This document shows positions 1 to 11,230 of a stretch of DNA of 64,000 nt, piece after piece. Below the pieces are notes generated by a model. The model was not told the origin of the DNA. It did no database searches and worked only from the letters and a program-made list of their open reading frames with translations. The DNA is from Scolanthus callimorphus. Its lineage: Eukaryota; Cnidaria; Anthozoa; Actiniaria; Edwardsiidae. The stretch spans positions 5,794,101 through 5,858,100 of the forward strand of contig CM066919.1 in NCBI GenBank assembly GCA_033964015.1, given 5' to 3'. Made by a program: the position numbers and the translations under genes. Each line of letters starts with the position of its first letter. Within the stretch, counting starts at the first letter, position 1.

Positions 1-34
1 GTTTCCTTCGAGTAGTAACAAGCAATTAATTTTC

Positions 35-794
35 GTTGCGGAGTCTACATTTTTGTTGCGGAATCTACAACTTCTTCTGGACTGCTAACTAGAAAACTGT
101 TGAATTTGTTAGTAGTAGTTGTATTATTGTTGTAATACATCAGTAACAACCAAAAATTAGTGTTGGAAAGGTTGCAAGACTATATATTTGCATTGCAGGA
201 TGCCAAGCTTGTTTATTTGTACAGACTCCGCAACAGTGGACTCCGCAACAATTCCCAAATTTTAATTCTGATCACCAAATAGCTGGAAATTTACTGGAAA
301 GGGATGATATTGATTTATTTGGAATTTTCTATTTAATTGAAGTACACTGATAGGATTGTTTTGTATTTTTGCCTTAGTTTTTCCTCTTGTGCCCTATTGT
401 AGACTCCGCAACGTAGACTCCGCAACAACACCAGCCTTTATAAAATAAATCGTTTCTCCAAAAAAATAAAACAAAGCAAGAAACTCTCTGTGTTTAAAAT
501 AAACACAGATCAACGCTTCTTCTTTTAACAAAAACCACTATTCAAAAAAGCTGAAAAATTCACAGAGATTTCTAGCTAAAGTTACTTGTTGGAAATCAAA
601 GGTTCTTCTGAGTAGACTCCGCAACACCCAATAAACAATAAAATATCTCGGAACCCCTTTAACTAGAATGATGGTCAACTCTACTGTATAAAGCAATTAT
701 GCTCTTATACCCTGGACATGTAAAGTCACTTTGACTGAAGTTCTAGATTTGAAGTTATGATGCCTCAAATCTCTCTGAATGTAGACTCCGCAAC
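35..794. repeat. Dispersed 14-mer GTAGACTCCGCAAC in CPOX intron or 3' region
   Basis: The 14-mer, or a near copy, occurs about eight times in 760 bp. It is in reverse orientation near 35 and 55 and forward near 222, 238, 399, 413, 612 and 781. The copies are irregularly spaced in otherwise AT-rich DNA, with one directly adjacent pair (399..426). No coding potential is visible. Confidence 0.75.
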
Positions 795-839
795 ATACGG
801 TTTACTGTGGAATGACCCTTTACATGTATGCCAACTTAT

Positions 840-985
840 TCCACTTTAGGTGTACATTAACAACTCCATTTTCAGTTTTTTTTTCCAGTGTTCTCCCAAT
901 GAATGTACATCTACGGTACAATATTTTTTATTAATTACACCTCCTATAATGTTGATGCGAGGCATAATTATTATTATTTCTTCAT
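840..985. repeat. Diverged copy of the dispersed repeat seen at 20136 and 32189
   Basis: The order of blocks (CAGTGTTCTCC, then AATTACACCT, then an AGGCATAA block) matches the better-preserved copies at 20136..20338 and 32189..32401, with heavy divergence. Nothing else is recognised here. Confidence 0.4.
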
Positions 986-1080
986 TTTGAGTTCTGCTGC
1001 TGGATAAGTGAGCCAGCTCTAGAATATATGCATGCTACTTTTTATGTTTTTCAAATTTTGTTTGATTGCCATTGCAGTAG

Positions 1081-1156
1081 GCAATCACTTGAGGAAGCTG
1101 CGCAAATCACTTGAGGAAGTGCAAATCACTTGAGGAAGCGCAAATCACTTGAGGAA
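1081..1156. repeat. Short tandem repeat, 17-19 bp unit
   Basis: Four near-identical units of GCAAATCACTTGAGGAAG follow each other next to the third CPOX exon. It looks like a simple intronic tandem expansion. Confidence 0.85.
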
Positions 1157-1256
1157 AAACTGACATTTATGTGCAGAGGCCTGAATTCAAAACACAAAGC
1201 AAGATAGAATTGGCCTCTGCTAGCAGAGAACCTGATGTCATTCTCAGCCATATTAC

Positions 1257-4200
1257 CTCTGTGGGCAACATAGAAGTACTTGTCACACCATTTTTTGAAC
1301 CTCTCATAGTAGGTGGGATCATACTTGTCACACACTTTCTTCAGAACACCATGAAAATGTTTAGCATCCTGGAAAAAAAGTGAAAAGAAAAAGTGATTTC
1401 AACTATTAATTAATGCCTGGATAGACTAGGTGATATGACTCCCATTTTAGCTCTCAATCATCAGTTCTGTAGAACATGAAAATAATTGGGGGATGGTCAT
1501 TGTGTGTTTTCATAAAATATCCATATCCCCCCCCCCCACCCCCACCCCACAGAAGGGTGTTGAGAAATGACCCCCCCCCCCCCCCTCCCCTCTGGAATTT
1601 CCGAAGAAAAATACAGTGTTTCTATGGAAAAGATCAGGTAAATTGACCCCCCCACCCCTCTGGAATTTCCAATCCCTTCCGTAGGGGGGTATGGATATTT
1701 TTGGGAAACACACATTGTATATTTTTTCCTGTTATTTTCTCAAATCAATACTAACAGATAGATCAATCAGGAGTGCCCAAACATTGGGGGAGGATCCTGC
1801 ACTACTCTTTGACCAGTGTCCATGCTGAGGCCACAGGGTTTAACCAGTACCAATAATACAGTTATTCTATCTCTGACAACATTTGAAGTTCTCAGGCAAG
1901 ATAGTCATCAATAATTAGGATTTAGAAATAGGGACCATTCCAAAAACCAGTAAGAACTAGTCTGTAGTGAAATTGACACTTGGTAACACTAATGCCATCA
2001 CATAACACATTTTACCTCTTTATTAAGATAGTATGGTGTCAGATCTGTGCCACCACCGAACCAGGAGTGCTTAGTACCATCTGAATCCATCACCTCAAAG
2101 TAGCGGTAATTAAAATGTACAGTTGGGACCATGGGGTTCCTGGGGTGGATAACAGAGCTGATGCCACAAGCAAAGAAAGGAAGGTTGTCCCCTTTGAAGG
2201 TCTTGCCTCTACTCTTCATTTGCTGGGCAGCCTGTGCTCTCAGCTTACCATAGACAACAGAAACATTGACGCCACCCTTTTCAAATACTTTTCCTAAAGA
2301 GATTATATACAACAAGTAAAAATTAGAGCAGATTTTAGATGAGTGTGGGAAAAAATGCAAAGTAAATACACATAGCCAATCAGAAATGAAAAAAATTTGA
2401 CAACTAACCAATCAGGGAGCGAACAATGAACAATAAAGTACAACTTGCATTTAGTCGTAACCCTAGACAACAAGAGTCCAGGCGCCCGTTTCTCGAAACG
2501 CCCGAGAATTCTCGGGCCGAGAAATTTTTTTTTTTTTTATGGATTTATCAAAACGTTTTTCGCTTTCTTTTCTACCCTGATGATTTGAATAGTCCATAAC
2601 TCCCTTTTCATGGTAATTTCTATTCTGCAATATTTATAGAATTACGTTAGTTTAAACCAAACTTTTCGGGCGCCCGAAAAACTCGGGTGAAAAACAATGG
2701 AAAGTTTTCCGGAGCAACTGACCTCCCGAGACTTTTCGGGTGATTTTTATTCGATGTGTGGGTTAGATTGAATTTGAAAATTTCTTTTTAGAGACGTAAA
2801 CAGTATACATATTCACGGATAGGAAGTTGTGGACTATCTAAATCATCAGGGTAGAAAAGAAAACGAAAAACTTGGGGATAAATCTATTAAAATTTCAAAA
2901 CAATCTTTTCGGGGCCGAGAATTCTCGGGCGTTTCGAGAAATGGCCCCCTGGACGTGTTTGTTTTTTCTTCCCATTCTGATTGGCTGAAAAAGGCATCAA
3001 ACACTACCACCCTGCCAAGTGCCAAGTTGTTTATGCCACCAGGATCACAAGTTCTTCATTGCAATACTTGTCAACCCCAGATTATTTTTTGGACTCATTA
3101 TGCAGTGGTCCGGGCTAGGCTTCTGTGTGGGAGTTTGGGGTTCAAACCCCGGCCAGACCAACACTCAGGATCTTTTCTAAATAATTTAGGAGAAGGTACT
3201 GCTTTTGCTCTAATATCTGCAAATGACTAGACCTTTGCGTCTTCTCGGATAAGGATGTTAAAACATAGGTCCCATCTCTCACATACACACACTAACTGGA
3301 ACTAGAGGGACGTTAAAGAACCATGAGGACCATCAATTTACCTGATTTTGTTTCCATACAAATACTGTATTTTTCTTTGGAGTGAGGGGGTCACTTTTCA
3401 ACACCCTTCCGCGGGAGTGGGGGAATTTTAATTTTTCCTAACACATTCCTGGAACCCTTCCAAGAATAGGCCTTATCACAGTTTCCGCCGGCATTTTGTA
3501 CAGTAGGCAAGATGTGCAAAATAACACTTAAACACTGCAAACGCAAAGTGAAATCGTTGCAAAATATCAAACATATCGGTAAAATAACGTAGCATTGAGT
3601 TAGAGGCTGACATAGTTTACCTGTAAAGTTTGGATGTTATAGCTGCTGTATGAATCGAGCAATTGCATTTTTAATTCTTCATACTGACGCCTGTAAAAAT
3701 CTGTGTGCATCGATGCGTAAAAAGCCTTCAAAATACAGGGCTAGATGTGGAAAATAAAATATACAATTGCTCGCTTTATAGAGAGCGTAGGAAGCTGAGA
3801 TTTGCTAGAGTGATTGTTTGGCCAAGTAGCATTACTTTACGCTAAGTACTTTGTTAATATGTGCAATATTTCCGCAACGATTATGCACTAGTCATTTGCT
3901 TCCACCTACCCCAACCCCCGCGACATGCGGGGATTTTGCCAGGCAATAGTGGGGGAAATATCAGTGGTTTGTCTTATATTCTTGCCGATCCCCAGGGAGT
4001 TTACTTCAAATTTGCTATGGCTCAGATAACCGGCCGGGGGAAACAAAACACCTGTCTTTTCATTTCGGCAAAGACACTATACTGGTTTTGATAGTATTAG
4101 GAAAGTTTCTTGTATCGATCTTGTGGAGGGTGGAATTTGTCCCTTGGGTGTAGGAAATGTTTCCCCGGGGTGTAGGGAATTTGCCAAGGCGTTCTCCCCT

Positions 4201-4942
4201 GGTAGGCGGTGGAATTATTTCAAGTTTGACATCATCTGTTTCATATTCCCCTGCTATGTCGCGGGGGTTGGGGGTCGGTGGAAACAAATGACTAGTGCAT
4301 TACACTTCGCGTTTGCAGAGTTTATGTGGGATTTTGCAGATCTTGCCTACCGAACAAAATGGTGGCGGAAACCGTGATAAGGCCTATTTTCTAAAGCTTG
4401 TGCTAAGTCCTTGGTAATGTCATAGCCATTGATTGAAATTTTCAAGTCCAACTAAAACATAAAGTTTTGCTTCCAAAAGGATCTAGACTTTTAAGGCTCT
4501 ATTCAGGAGATATCCAGAAGAATTCGTGTTATAAACACCCTTTTGAAATTAGGATACAGCAAACAATGACAACTTATAATCTATTCTCACCATCTTGTAT
4601 CACGCATGATATTCCTCCTCCTCCCTCCTTCCTCTGCCATCGGTCAACTCGAAACTCCTTGCCATCAATGGCGGACAACTTACGGCAAATATCTCCTTGA
4701 GCTTTCAAAATCATTAGTTCCATCTTTGTACTCATTGAATCCCTTGTATTCTCTAAAGTCTTTACATCTGTCAAAGGTTTGCCCATAAAGTTTGGGATTA
4801 AATCCGATACGCGACTTTCTCTGGCGGATAGCGCTGTAAAACCGACATAGCTGCCAAACCCGAAGGCTGAAACACCCAGGCCTATCACTACTTTACCGGC
4901 TTTGAAAACGCGAAGTGATCGGACTACGCGAAATGCAGACAT
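1257..4942 (-). CDS. CPOX: Coproporphyrinogen III oxidase, 5' three exons (partial)
   Basis: Oxygen-dependent coproporphyrinogen III oxidase is the mitochondrial haem-pathway enzyme that makes protoporphyrinogen IX. Coding exons, read right to left: 4591..4942 (ATG at 4942), 2016..2293 and 1257..1368. All junctions are GT/AG and phases chain without a break (117 codons+1 nt, 93 codons, 37 codons+1 nt). Exon 1 opens with an Arg-rich, then hydrophobic stretch suited to a mitochondrial presequence, and ends [14 protein letters not shown]. Exon 2 holds [31 protein letters not shown] and the pocket motif [14 protein letters not shown]. Exon 3 holds [14 protein letters not shown]. By comparison with animal CPOX about 110 C-terminal residues are missing; I find no further exon in 1..1256, so they should lie left of the window. 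The long introns are full of inverted-repeat elements. The 5' end faces RPL6. Identification is secure. Confidence 0.93.
1498..1718. mobile_element. Poly(C)-bearing MITE (family P), full copy
   Basis: The element starts with TGTGTGTTTT then ATATCCAT and ends with the inverse (ATGGATAT then AAACACACA). Its inside is C-rich and repeats the block CCCCTCTGGAATTTCC. Relatives sit at 3345, 36467 plus 37807, 45457 and 51911, so this is a dispersed non-autonomous family with inverted ends. It contains a run of 15 C at 1571..1585. Proline- or glycine-rich ORFs across it are artefacts of the repeats. Confidence 0.8.
2476..2954. mobile_element. Inverted-repeat element with about 40-bp TIRs
   Basis: The left end (GTTTCTCGAAACGCCCGAGA) is repeated inverted at 2911..2954. 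The AT-rich interior has no transposase ORF. It is a non-autonomous DNA element in CPOX intron 1. Confidence 0.8.
3104..3330 (+). mobile_element. tRNA-derived SINE (5' truncated)
   Basis: A Pol III B-box-like block (GGTTCAAACCCCGG, about 3139..3152) is followed by a tail with TTCTCGGATAAGGA, AGGTCCCATCTC and ACGTTAAAGAACC. The same tail order recurs in the SINE at 31001. No intact A box is seen, so this is not a functional tRNA gene. Confidence 0.7.
3345..3446. mobile_element. Fragment of poly(C) MITE family P
   Basis: It shares CCTGATTTTGTTTCCATACA and AACACCCTTCCGCGGG blocks with the full family copies but lacks a clear left terminus. Confidence 0.6.
3465..4391. mobile_element. Long fold-back element interrupted by another MITE
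   Basis: The outer arm AGGCCTTATCACAGTTTCC at about 3468 is matched inverted at about 4380, and the complementarity continues inward on both sides. The left arm is split near 3551..3882 by an extra block that the right arm lacks. An inner pair (3892..3930 with 4250..4293, rich in CCCCGCGACATG) continues the same palindrome. No transposase is visible. Confidence 0.75.
3552..3882. mobile_element. MITE inserted in left arm of the 3465..4391 element
   Basis: Its ends AATCGTTGCAAAATAT and ATATTTCCGCAACGATT are inverted copies of each other. The uninterrupted right arm of the host element shows the pre-insertion order, so this is the younger insertion. Confidence 0.65.
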
Positions 4943-5598
4943 CTCGTGAAGAAATCACCTAAAAGGGCTCCAAAGTAAAGCTCTTAAATTTCCGTTTTCA
5001 AATGCTAGAGGTATAATATTGATCTACTTTTCATGATAATCTGCACGATTGTCCGCTTTATAGAGTACGATTTCGACAAGGCGTTCCTCGCGCTGAAGTC
5101 ACACCGCTGATTAACGTTAGGGCATCGCGGTCTCCGCTACTTGTCCGGTCTCCCGGATGTTTCAGGCCTTTTCGTCTGTGGCTTTGAGAAGGTAGGAAAT
5201 GGAGAGGTTTCTTGAATAAAATCCGAATAAAATCTTCTTTTCTACGGACCATCAATTCCTTAACAAACTGGATATGGCATCACAATTTAGTGATCTATAC
5301 ATCTACCATCCCCATTTTCGTGTGCATCATCCCTGTTTAGAGAAATTTTGACTTTGTGATGCCTTACTCGAATTGCTTCGGATGAAGAATTTGTGGTTGC
5401 ACATGTTGTTGTCCTCTGAAGTATTTTGTGAAAGTCGCCGTCCTATTTTGTACTATTATGAAAGAGAAAATTTAAGAATACTCTCTCAGCTCTTGGCATT
5501 CCTTTACAGCGTGTGAACTTTACGAATAACGAAACTCTCGCTTGTATGTATCCTATTAAAAGTTAAAATAAGTTGTATTCTATGTCTCTCTTTCTAAG
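4943..5598. promoter_or_regulatory. Shared CPOX/RPL6 head-to-head promoter region
   Basis: The 656 bp between the two divergent start codons should hold both promoters. A candidate RPL6 5' terminal oligopyrimidine (TOP) start, CCTTTTCG, lies at 5167..5174, followed after about 20 nt by a donor-like AG|GTAGG at 5190..5195. TCTCTTTCTAAG directly before the RPL6 ATG looks like the matching acceptor. This suggests a short untranslated exon 5168..5191. No TATA box is evident for either gene. Confidence 0.5.
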
Positions 5599-8500
5599 AT
5601 GCCTACAAAAGTCCACGCATCTCGAAACCCGGAGCTTGCTCCCGGCATCAGTCGTTACAGCCGCTCAGCCATCTACAAGAAGCGAGCGCTGTACAAAAGG
5701 AAAAAGACAGGGGTAAAGAAAGTTGTGAAAGAGGAATTGAAATCTAAGACCAAGGAAGTTGGAGGAGACAAAAATGGAGGATCTAGAGTTGTCCCTGTTC
5801 AGAGAGAGGTAGGATGAATTTTCCTCCTTGGGCAGGATTCAGTGTCAGGCCGAACAGAAAGATTTTGTTTTAACCATGGAAAGTTGGCATGTCTGTTTAA
5901 TACCCCCTTGCACAAAAATAGGGGGTATTATATGTACAGTTGCCAAAATTTCTCCATGATAGACCTTCTCGAGGTTTTTCTTATTTTCAAACAAGGCTTC
6001 AGAGAGTGGTCACAAGGACAGCCGGACTGCCTGAAGGCTAGGCTGCTTAGAGATATGATGCAACATTATGCTTCATTAGGAGCCATCAATAAATTCAAAT
6101 TGCCTCGGAAAATGGATTTCGTCATGACCCCATTTCCACAAAACATCCACCTATTTATTTGCATTACAGTTCTAAAAATAATACACATGCATACAGTAAA
6201 GACATACCCAGGGATGTCAACCTCAGGACTTCAAAAATCTGATGACTGCCTTGAATTGGTGAAATTTCCTGAAATTCTCCTGGGAGAAATACAGTAAAAT
6301 ATGTATGGCAGTTGTCTTGATTTTTCCAGGGAGACAAAGCGAAAAATCTTGAGACTCCGGCAAAACTAGGAGAGTTGACATCTCTGCATGCCTAAAGAGC
6401 ATGTTTACCTTGTACTAGATCATGATGATAATTTGTTGCTTTAGATCCTGTCAGTGTAAACAAAAGGGAACTGATAAACCATATGGCATATTCATTTATA
6501 GTAGTTAACTACAGCAATTTACCACTGTATGAATTGCTGCACGACCTCAAAATTCAATGTTGCGTTGGGTGATTGGCGATTTTTAGCCATCAAACCAAAG
6601 CGCTGGATTTGGCCACTTCGGCGGGCTGACATTGATTGCAAAATCAACCAAAATGGTTTAAAGCTATCCTTTGGCTTCCTAGACTTGAATGTTTAACTTT
6701 CCGGTTCAAGAAAATCCACAACAATTTTCTTGCATAAAATCGCCAATCGCCCAACAGTGAAAAGCAGTGTTTGCAGAATACCCCTTCCCAAATCTGTTGG
6801 ATGTTTTCCTGTGCAATTGAATTACAACTTGAGCCATGCTTTGATGTCCATAATGCAAGACCATCTTCCAATACCTGTCATAACTAAGTGTATTCGTTTT
6901 TGTTGATGACAGTCCCGTTACTACCCAACTGAAGACGTACGCCGTCGCCTTGCCAACCGTAAGAAGCCTGGTATGGCCAAGCTTAGGAACTCCATCAAGC
7001 CTGGTACTGTTCTAATCCTCTTGGCTGGTGCACATCGTGGAAAGGTATAGAGTGCTGACATACCAGTAGAAATGGAAAATATGTGTACTCCCAGGGCCCA
7101 ACACTGAGACCATATACGCTAAGCCACCTCTTGGCAAGATGAGCAAAGTGAGGAGCCTCTGACATCACTGCCTAGTTTTCTCAGTTAAGGCACAGGCAAA
7201 GTTAATGGACAATTCCAGCTATAACACACGTGTGCGCTGCATGTCAGTAGATGTGTGACATTTGTGGAACAAACTGTTAAAAAGGGCGCACTGCATTCTG
7301 GTAGTTGTGAGACACGGTTTGGGCATTTCTGAATAAAGAAGAGCGTGCACGTTTATAGCTGGAATCATTCATTGATTCTTCTCATTTGTCATGATTCAAG
7401 TGCAGTTCGAGAAAAGCTTTTAAGCGTTTAAAATCATCAAAGTGTATCTTGCAAACATCAATCTTTGACAGCTGAGGCAAAGAAATGTTAAACCATGTGT
7501 GACTGGAACTGAGAAAACAAGGCTCTGAGGCCAGAGACTCCCCGCTTTGCTCGTTGTGTCTGACAGCAAAATTATGCGTCTAGTAAACAAGTGAAAAATA
7601 TTGAATATCAAGTTGTTAAATCATGTTGGGTTCATGTGAGAATCTATTTGAGTGTTAAATTAATCATGGGGGGCCATCTTCAGCCCATCTCATTTCTTCA
7701 TATCAATGTCTTCATTCAACAATAATTGTTCTTCTCAAAAGTGCTCATATTTGTTGTGTTTTATTACTTGCAGAGAGTGGTGTTCCTTAAACAGCTTAAC
7801 TCTGGTCTTCTTCTGGTCACAGGTAGATTATTAGCTGACTACTGTAAATAAAACTCTTTAGAAAATAACACCTATTTTATATGGTGAATGTGCGCATTAT
7901 GATTGGTTTAAAGGCATGTTTGTAAGAGACCTGAGAAACACGATTGTCACGCAACGCTGTCGTGCGTGTGTATGTTATTTTCTAAAAGCAATGAAAGTAC
8001 TTTCCGCTTGCTCTCTGGTTTCTTACAAACACTCGGGAATGTTGGTCAAACTGATAAAACTTGAAAGACACTCGCCTGCAGCTCATGTCTTTCACGTTTT
8101 GATCAATTCTCCCAACGTCCCTCTCGTGTTTGTAAGAAACCAGAGAGCACGCGGAAAGTACTTTTATAGACAGGCACTAATGTACTGTACAAAGTAGTCA
8201 TAAACAATTGGAATTGATACATTATTAGTCCAGGCTTGTTTGGGGCTTTTCCATTTCAATGTGCATGTTTTTATTGAGACAGAGATGCAGAGTACAAGAA
8301 TATAAATGAGAAGTGATGTCAGCATTTTTTAGAAAATCAGTCCACTATCATGTGGAGCACACTTTGAAGGGAGGGGACAATAGCAGGGACTTAATATGGA
8401 AAATGTGGGAAAGCATGCCTTTTTAATAACCTCCAGTTTCATGCTTTTCCTTTTTTCCATTTATCGAAAACCTTGAACCTAGTGAAGACTGTACCTCAGT

Positions 8501-9675
8501 AAAGGTGCAGTCATATCACAGGGGCAGGTCCAATAGAGGTTATCTCAATACAGAACTGTATAGTAGTCCCAAAGACTAGGTCCTAGTAGCCTTATTATGT
8601 TTAGAATAAAAATGTACCCCCCCCCCCCCCCCATCCTTTCCAAAAACCTGGCTTGATTGTACATGTACCAGGGCCCAACATTAACTTTTTTCGCTACTAG
8701 GTATCATTGGCGACCAATTCCAAAAAATTTAGTTGCCAGAAAACAATATTTAGTCGCCATATGAATGTGGATCTCAGCTGAACTTAGAAAGATTGGGTGC
8801 CATTTGGTGACTAGCTCTAAAATTTTGGTCGCCAAGCTCCTAAATTCAGTTGCCATTGGCGACCATATGGTGTAATGTTGGGCCCTGTGTACATTAATCA
8901 ACAATAGATGCAAAACCCTCCCTTTCATCTTTAGGGCCATTCAAGATTAATGGAGTGCCACTAAGGCGAATCCCTCAGTCATACGTGATTGCCACCAGCA
9001 CTCAAATAGATGTCAGTGATGTGAAGATCCCAGAACACTGTATCACGGATGAGTCCTACTTCAAGGGAGAGCCCAAGAAGAAGAAGAGATCAGAGGACAT
9101 GTTTGAGGAAACAAATGAGGTACAATGAAAATTGTGTTAGAAATTAACTTAGGTGGGAGGGGTCTAAGCCCTGGAACTTCCAAGGGGAGGGGATCTATGT
9201 ATCAGAGCTATGAGGACCATTGGAAATCCTGGAAATTCCAGGGGGAGGGGTCTGTCTAGGTTGCCTAAATACCCCCTTTTCCACAGCTGGGAAATTTCAA
9301 GGGAGGGGGTGTTGCGGACCACTGGAAATTACAAGGGAGGGGGTGTTGCAGACCCCTGGAAATTTCAGGGGAGGGGTCTTCAAATGGTAGAGTCCTGGAC
9401 CCCTTGGAGTCCTTGATCAACCGATATGCCCCTGTCTAATGGAACCTGAAGGAGCCTGGCAAGAGAATAATTTTCTCTCTCCTTAAAACACTCTTCAAAC
9501 TGATTTCTCCTTTGCTTGACAGGACAAGAAGCCTAGTGAACAACGCATTAACGATCAGCAGACGGTTGACAATGTGATTCTTGCCAAAATCTCAGCTGTC
9601 TCCCACCTCAGGAAATACCTGTCATCTCTCTTCACCCTCAGAAAGGGACAGTATCCACACGAAATGAAATTCTGA
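5599..9675 (+). CDS. RPL6: 60S ribosomal protein L6 (eL6)
   Basis: Structural protein of the large ribosomal subunit. Five coding exons: 5599..5808, 6913..7044, 7774..7822, 8935..9119 and 9523..9675. All are GT/AG, phases fit, and they sum to 242 residues plus stop, a usual length for an invertebrate L6. Hallmarks are [103 protein letters not shown] and the C-terminal [20 protein letters not shown]. The ATG at 5599 directly follows a splice-acceptor-like sequence, so a noncoding first exon probably lies upstream, as is common for ribosomal-protein genes. A poly(A) signal follows at 9701. The gene is intact. Confidence 0.95.
6519..6790. mobile_element. Inverted-repeat element in RPL6 intron 1
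   Basis: The left end has TGCACGACCTCAAAAT, as in the small MITE at 60163. CGATTTTTAGCC near 6580 and AAAATCGCCAATCGCCC near 6736 are partly inverted to each other. Ends are approximate. The remainder of intron 1 (5809..6912) shows nothing recognisable. Confidence 0.45.
7137..7565. mobile_element. Diverged inverted-repeat element in RPL6 intron 2
   Basis: AGTTTTCTCAGTT near 7172 and AACTGAGAAAACAAGGC near 7505 are inverted to each other, flanked by GAGCAAAGTG and CGCTTTGCTC. There is no transposase ORF. The ends are estimated. Confidence 0.5.
7862..8190. mobile_element. About 300-bp dispersed element, copy 1
   Basis: Closely matches 33301..33592 from AGAAAATAACACC through to GCACGCGGAAAGTACTTTTA. 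Inside, CTCTCTGGTTTCTTACAAAC is repeated inverted, so each copy can fold back. Copy 1 has a small extra block near 8080 relative to copy 2. Confidence 0.8.
8669..8887. mobile_element. CAGGGCCCAACATTA MITE with 5-bp TSD
   Basis: The termini CAGGGCCCAACATTA and TAATGTTGGGCCCTG are perfect inverted repeats. The element is flanked on both sides by TGTAC (8664..8668 and 8888..8892), a target-site duplication. It has no ORF of its own. A run of 16 C lies just outside at 8617..8632. Confidence 0.85.
9160..9420. repeat. G-rich TGGAAATTCCAGGGG repeat in RPL6 intron 4
   Basis: Irregular units built on GGAAATTCCAGGGGAGGGG recur through most of intron 4. The same unit type is expanded at 29870..30265. 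It is a low-complexity, G-rich tract. Confidence 0.7.
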
Positions 9676-9700
9676 GCATTAGTGCATAAAGAGAGAAAGC

Positions 9701-9706
9701 AATAAA
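9701..9706 (+). terminator. RPL6 polyadenylation signal AATAAA
   Basis: A canonical AATAAA lies 26 bp after the RPL6 stop codon, which fits the short 3' UTRs of ribosomal-protein mRNAs. Confidence 0.75.
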
Positions 9707-9871
9707 ACAACAAATTCTCAGCCCCTAACATGGTGTCTTCTTGTTCTCTGACATGAGCGCATACGATAATACATAAATTAGAAGTGATTGTAAACAGTAC
9801 TTGTCACAAATCCATGTGACGCGTAGCTAAGCTATTTCATTGTTGCCAAAGTTTTCGATATACCAATCTCC

Positions 9872-10187
9872 ATTCTCGCACCCAGAGCTGCCTGGCTCGT
9901 CTGCTCGCAAGGGAGGCTCGGGTGTCATCCATTTGACGGCCTTCGCTGATTGGCCAAAATGGTGCGCACGTACATAAAAGTAGCTATATTTCGTTTCATA
10001 GAAACGTATGTCAAAATAACACTGGCATTCGTTTCCTAGTTGTCTTTTCAACCTATGCCTTCGACTTGAACACCCTCAGTAATTTTGAGGCGTAAAACAG
10101 CCATTTTCTTTTACGCATTCGTCGGATGTCCCCAGAGCATCCCCCACGAGGTGACGAGCCGGTGAGCTCTGGGTAAGAGGATGGCCA
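9872..10187. mobile_element. CCCAGAGC-family MITE (family B)
   Basis: The left end TCTCGCACCCAGAGCTGCC and right end GAGCTCTGGGTAAGAG are inverted relatives. The interior carries the CTTCGCTGATTGG block also seen at 17072..17290 and 57970..58191. It is non-autonomous. Confidence 0.7.
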
Positions 10188-10230
10188 ATCTCGTACCCAG
10201 AGCCCTTCATCTTTTGGCCAGCGGTAAGGT

Positions 10231-10770
10231 TATGGGAGAATCCCAACCTCGTCCCCAGGGTCTTCTCGGTCGTTTTTCAAAATGGCGGTTGACTCCAGAG
10301 AAGACCCTGGGGGAGGCTGAGTCACATGACCAGTGTTTGAAAACATGGGAACGAGGTTTGTCCTTTGTTTCGAGATGGTCATGTGACTCGGCCTCCCCCA
10401 GGGTCTTCTCCCGACGTCATTCCTAAATGGAGGAATGCTCACCATGAATAATTTAACGATATTTTTGATAATATTACTTCAAATATTGACCTAAAAACAT
10501 TCAAAATATCTGAACTATCAAGACTACTAGTCAGGATAAGGATTAATACATCGTTTTAGTATAGTTTTATAGTATATGCCTCGTTACAGGTTCGAACCCT
10601 GATGATTTTCATAATTCTTTTTTTCATTTCTGTAGGTGAGCGCTTGTTTAGAAAAAAATTCTAAGTGCCAGTGAGCATTCCTCGATTTAGGCGTGTGTTT
10701 CTCCCGAGCTAACCGCCATTTTGAAAATGACCGAGAAGACCCTGGGGACGAGGTTGGGAGAATCCAAATT
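10231..10770. mobile_element. CCCCAGGGTCTTCTC element with about 50-bp TIRs
   Basis: The left arm (CCCAACCTCGTCCCCAGGGT, running to CAAAATGGCGG) is repeated inverted at about 10715..10765. A second, inner hairpin (10289..10331 with 10374..10415) carries GAAGACCCTGGGGGAGGC. The ORFs called across it are mirror images of each other and not genes. Confidence 0.75.
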
Positions 10771-10938
10771 TTTGAGCATGCGTGGTAGATCAAGAGCATA
10801 ACGAACTTTATTAAATGCAAGAAACATCCCCGAGCACCAATAAAACGTTCAAGAACTAAGATCTTATCTGGAAGCCCAGAATTTGGGTATAAAAAATTGA
10901 TCTGGGTACGAGAATGTGCATGCCCCTATAATGCCCTA

Positions 10939-11230
10939 CAGGGGCGTAGCCAGGGGGGGTTCCGGAACCCCCCCTCTCTCACAGCGGAACCCCCCCTCGC
11001 CTCTGTTCTGGACCGACTTACTACTAAAATTGTAAATATTTAATAGACAACAAATAAAAGCTCCAATAAAATGTAGCAAATTTCTTCAAACGGTAGTTTT
11101 TCCCCGAGATCAATATTTTTGGCTGGGTTTCCTGTGGCGAGAACGCAAAAAACACGTCCGATCTATTGGAATTTTTTATTTTTTGAATTTTGGACCCCCC
11201 CCCCTCTCATAAGTGCTGGCTACGCCCCTG
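10939..11230. mobile_element. CAGGGGCGTAGCCAG MITE with 5-bp TSD
   Basis: CAGGGGCGTAGCCAG and CTGGCTACGCCCCTG are exact inverted termini, flanked by CCCTA on both sides (10934..10938 and 11231..11235). The C-rich interior has no ORF. The CAGGG ends resemble hAT-type elements, although hAT elements usually make 8-bp duplications. Confidence 0.85.

Noticed and set aside
6420..6476. Box C/D snoRNA in RPL6 intron 1 (ATGATGAT ... CTGA)
   Set aside because: No terminal stem or C'/D' boxes, and these motifs are common by chance. Ribosomal-protein introns often host snoRNAs, but this one is not convincing.
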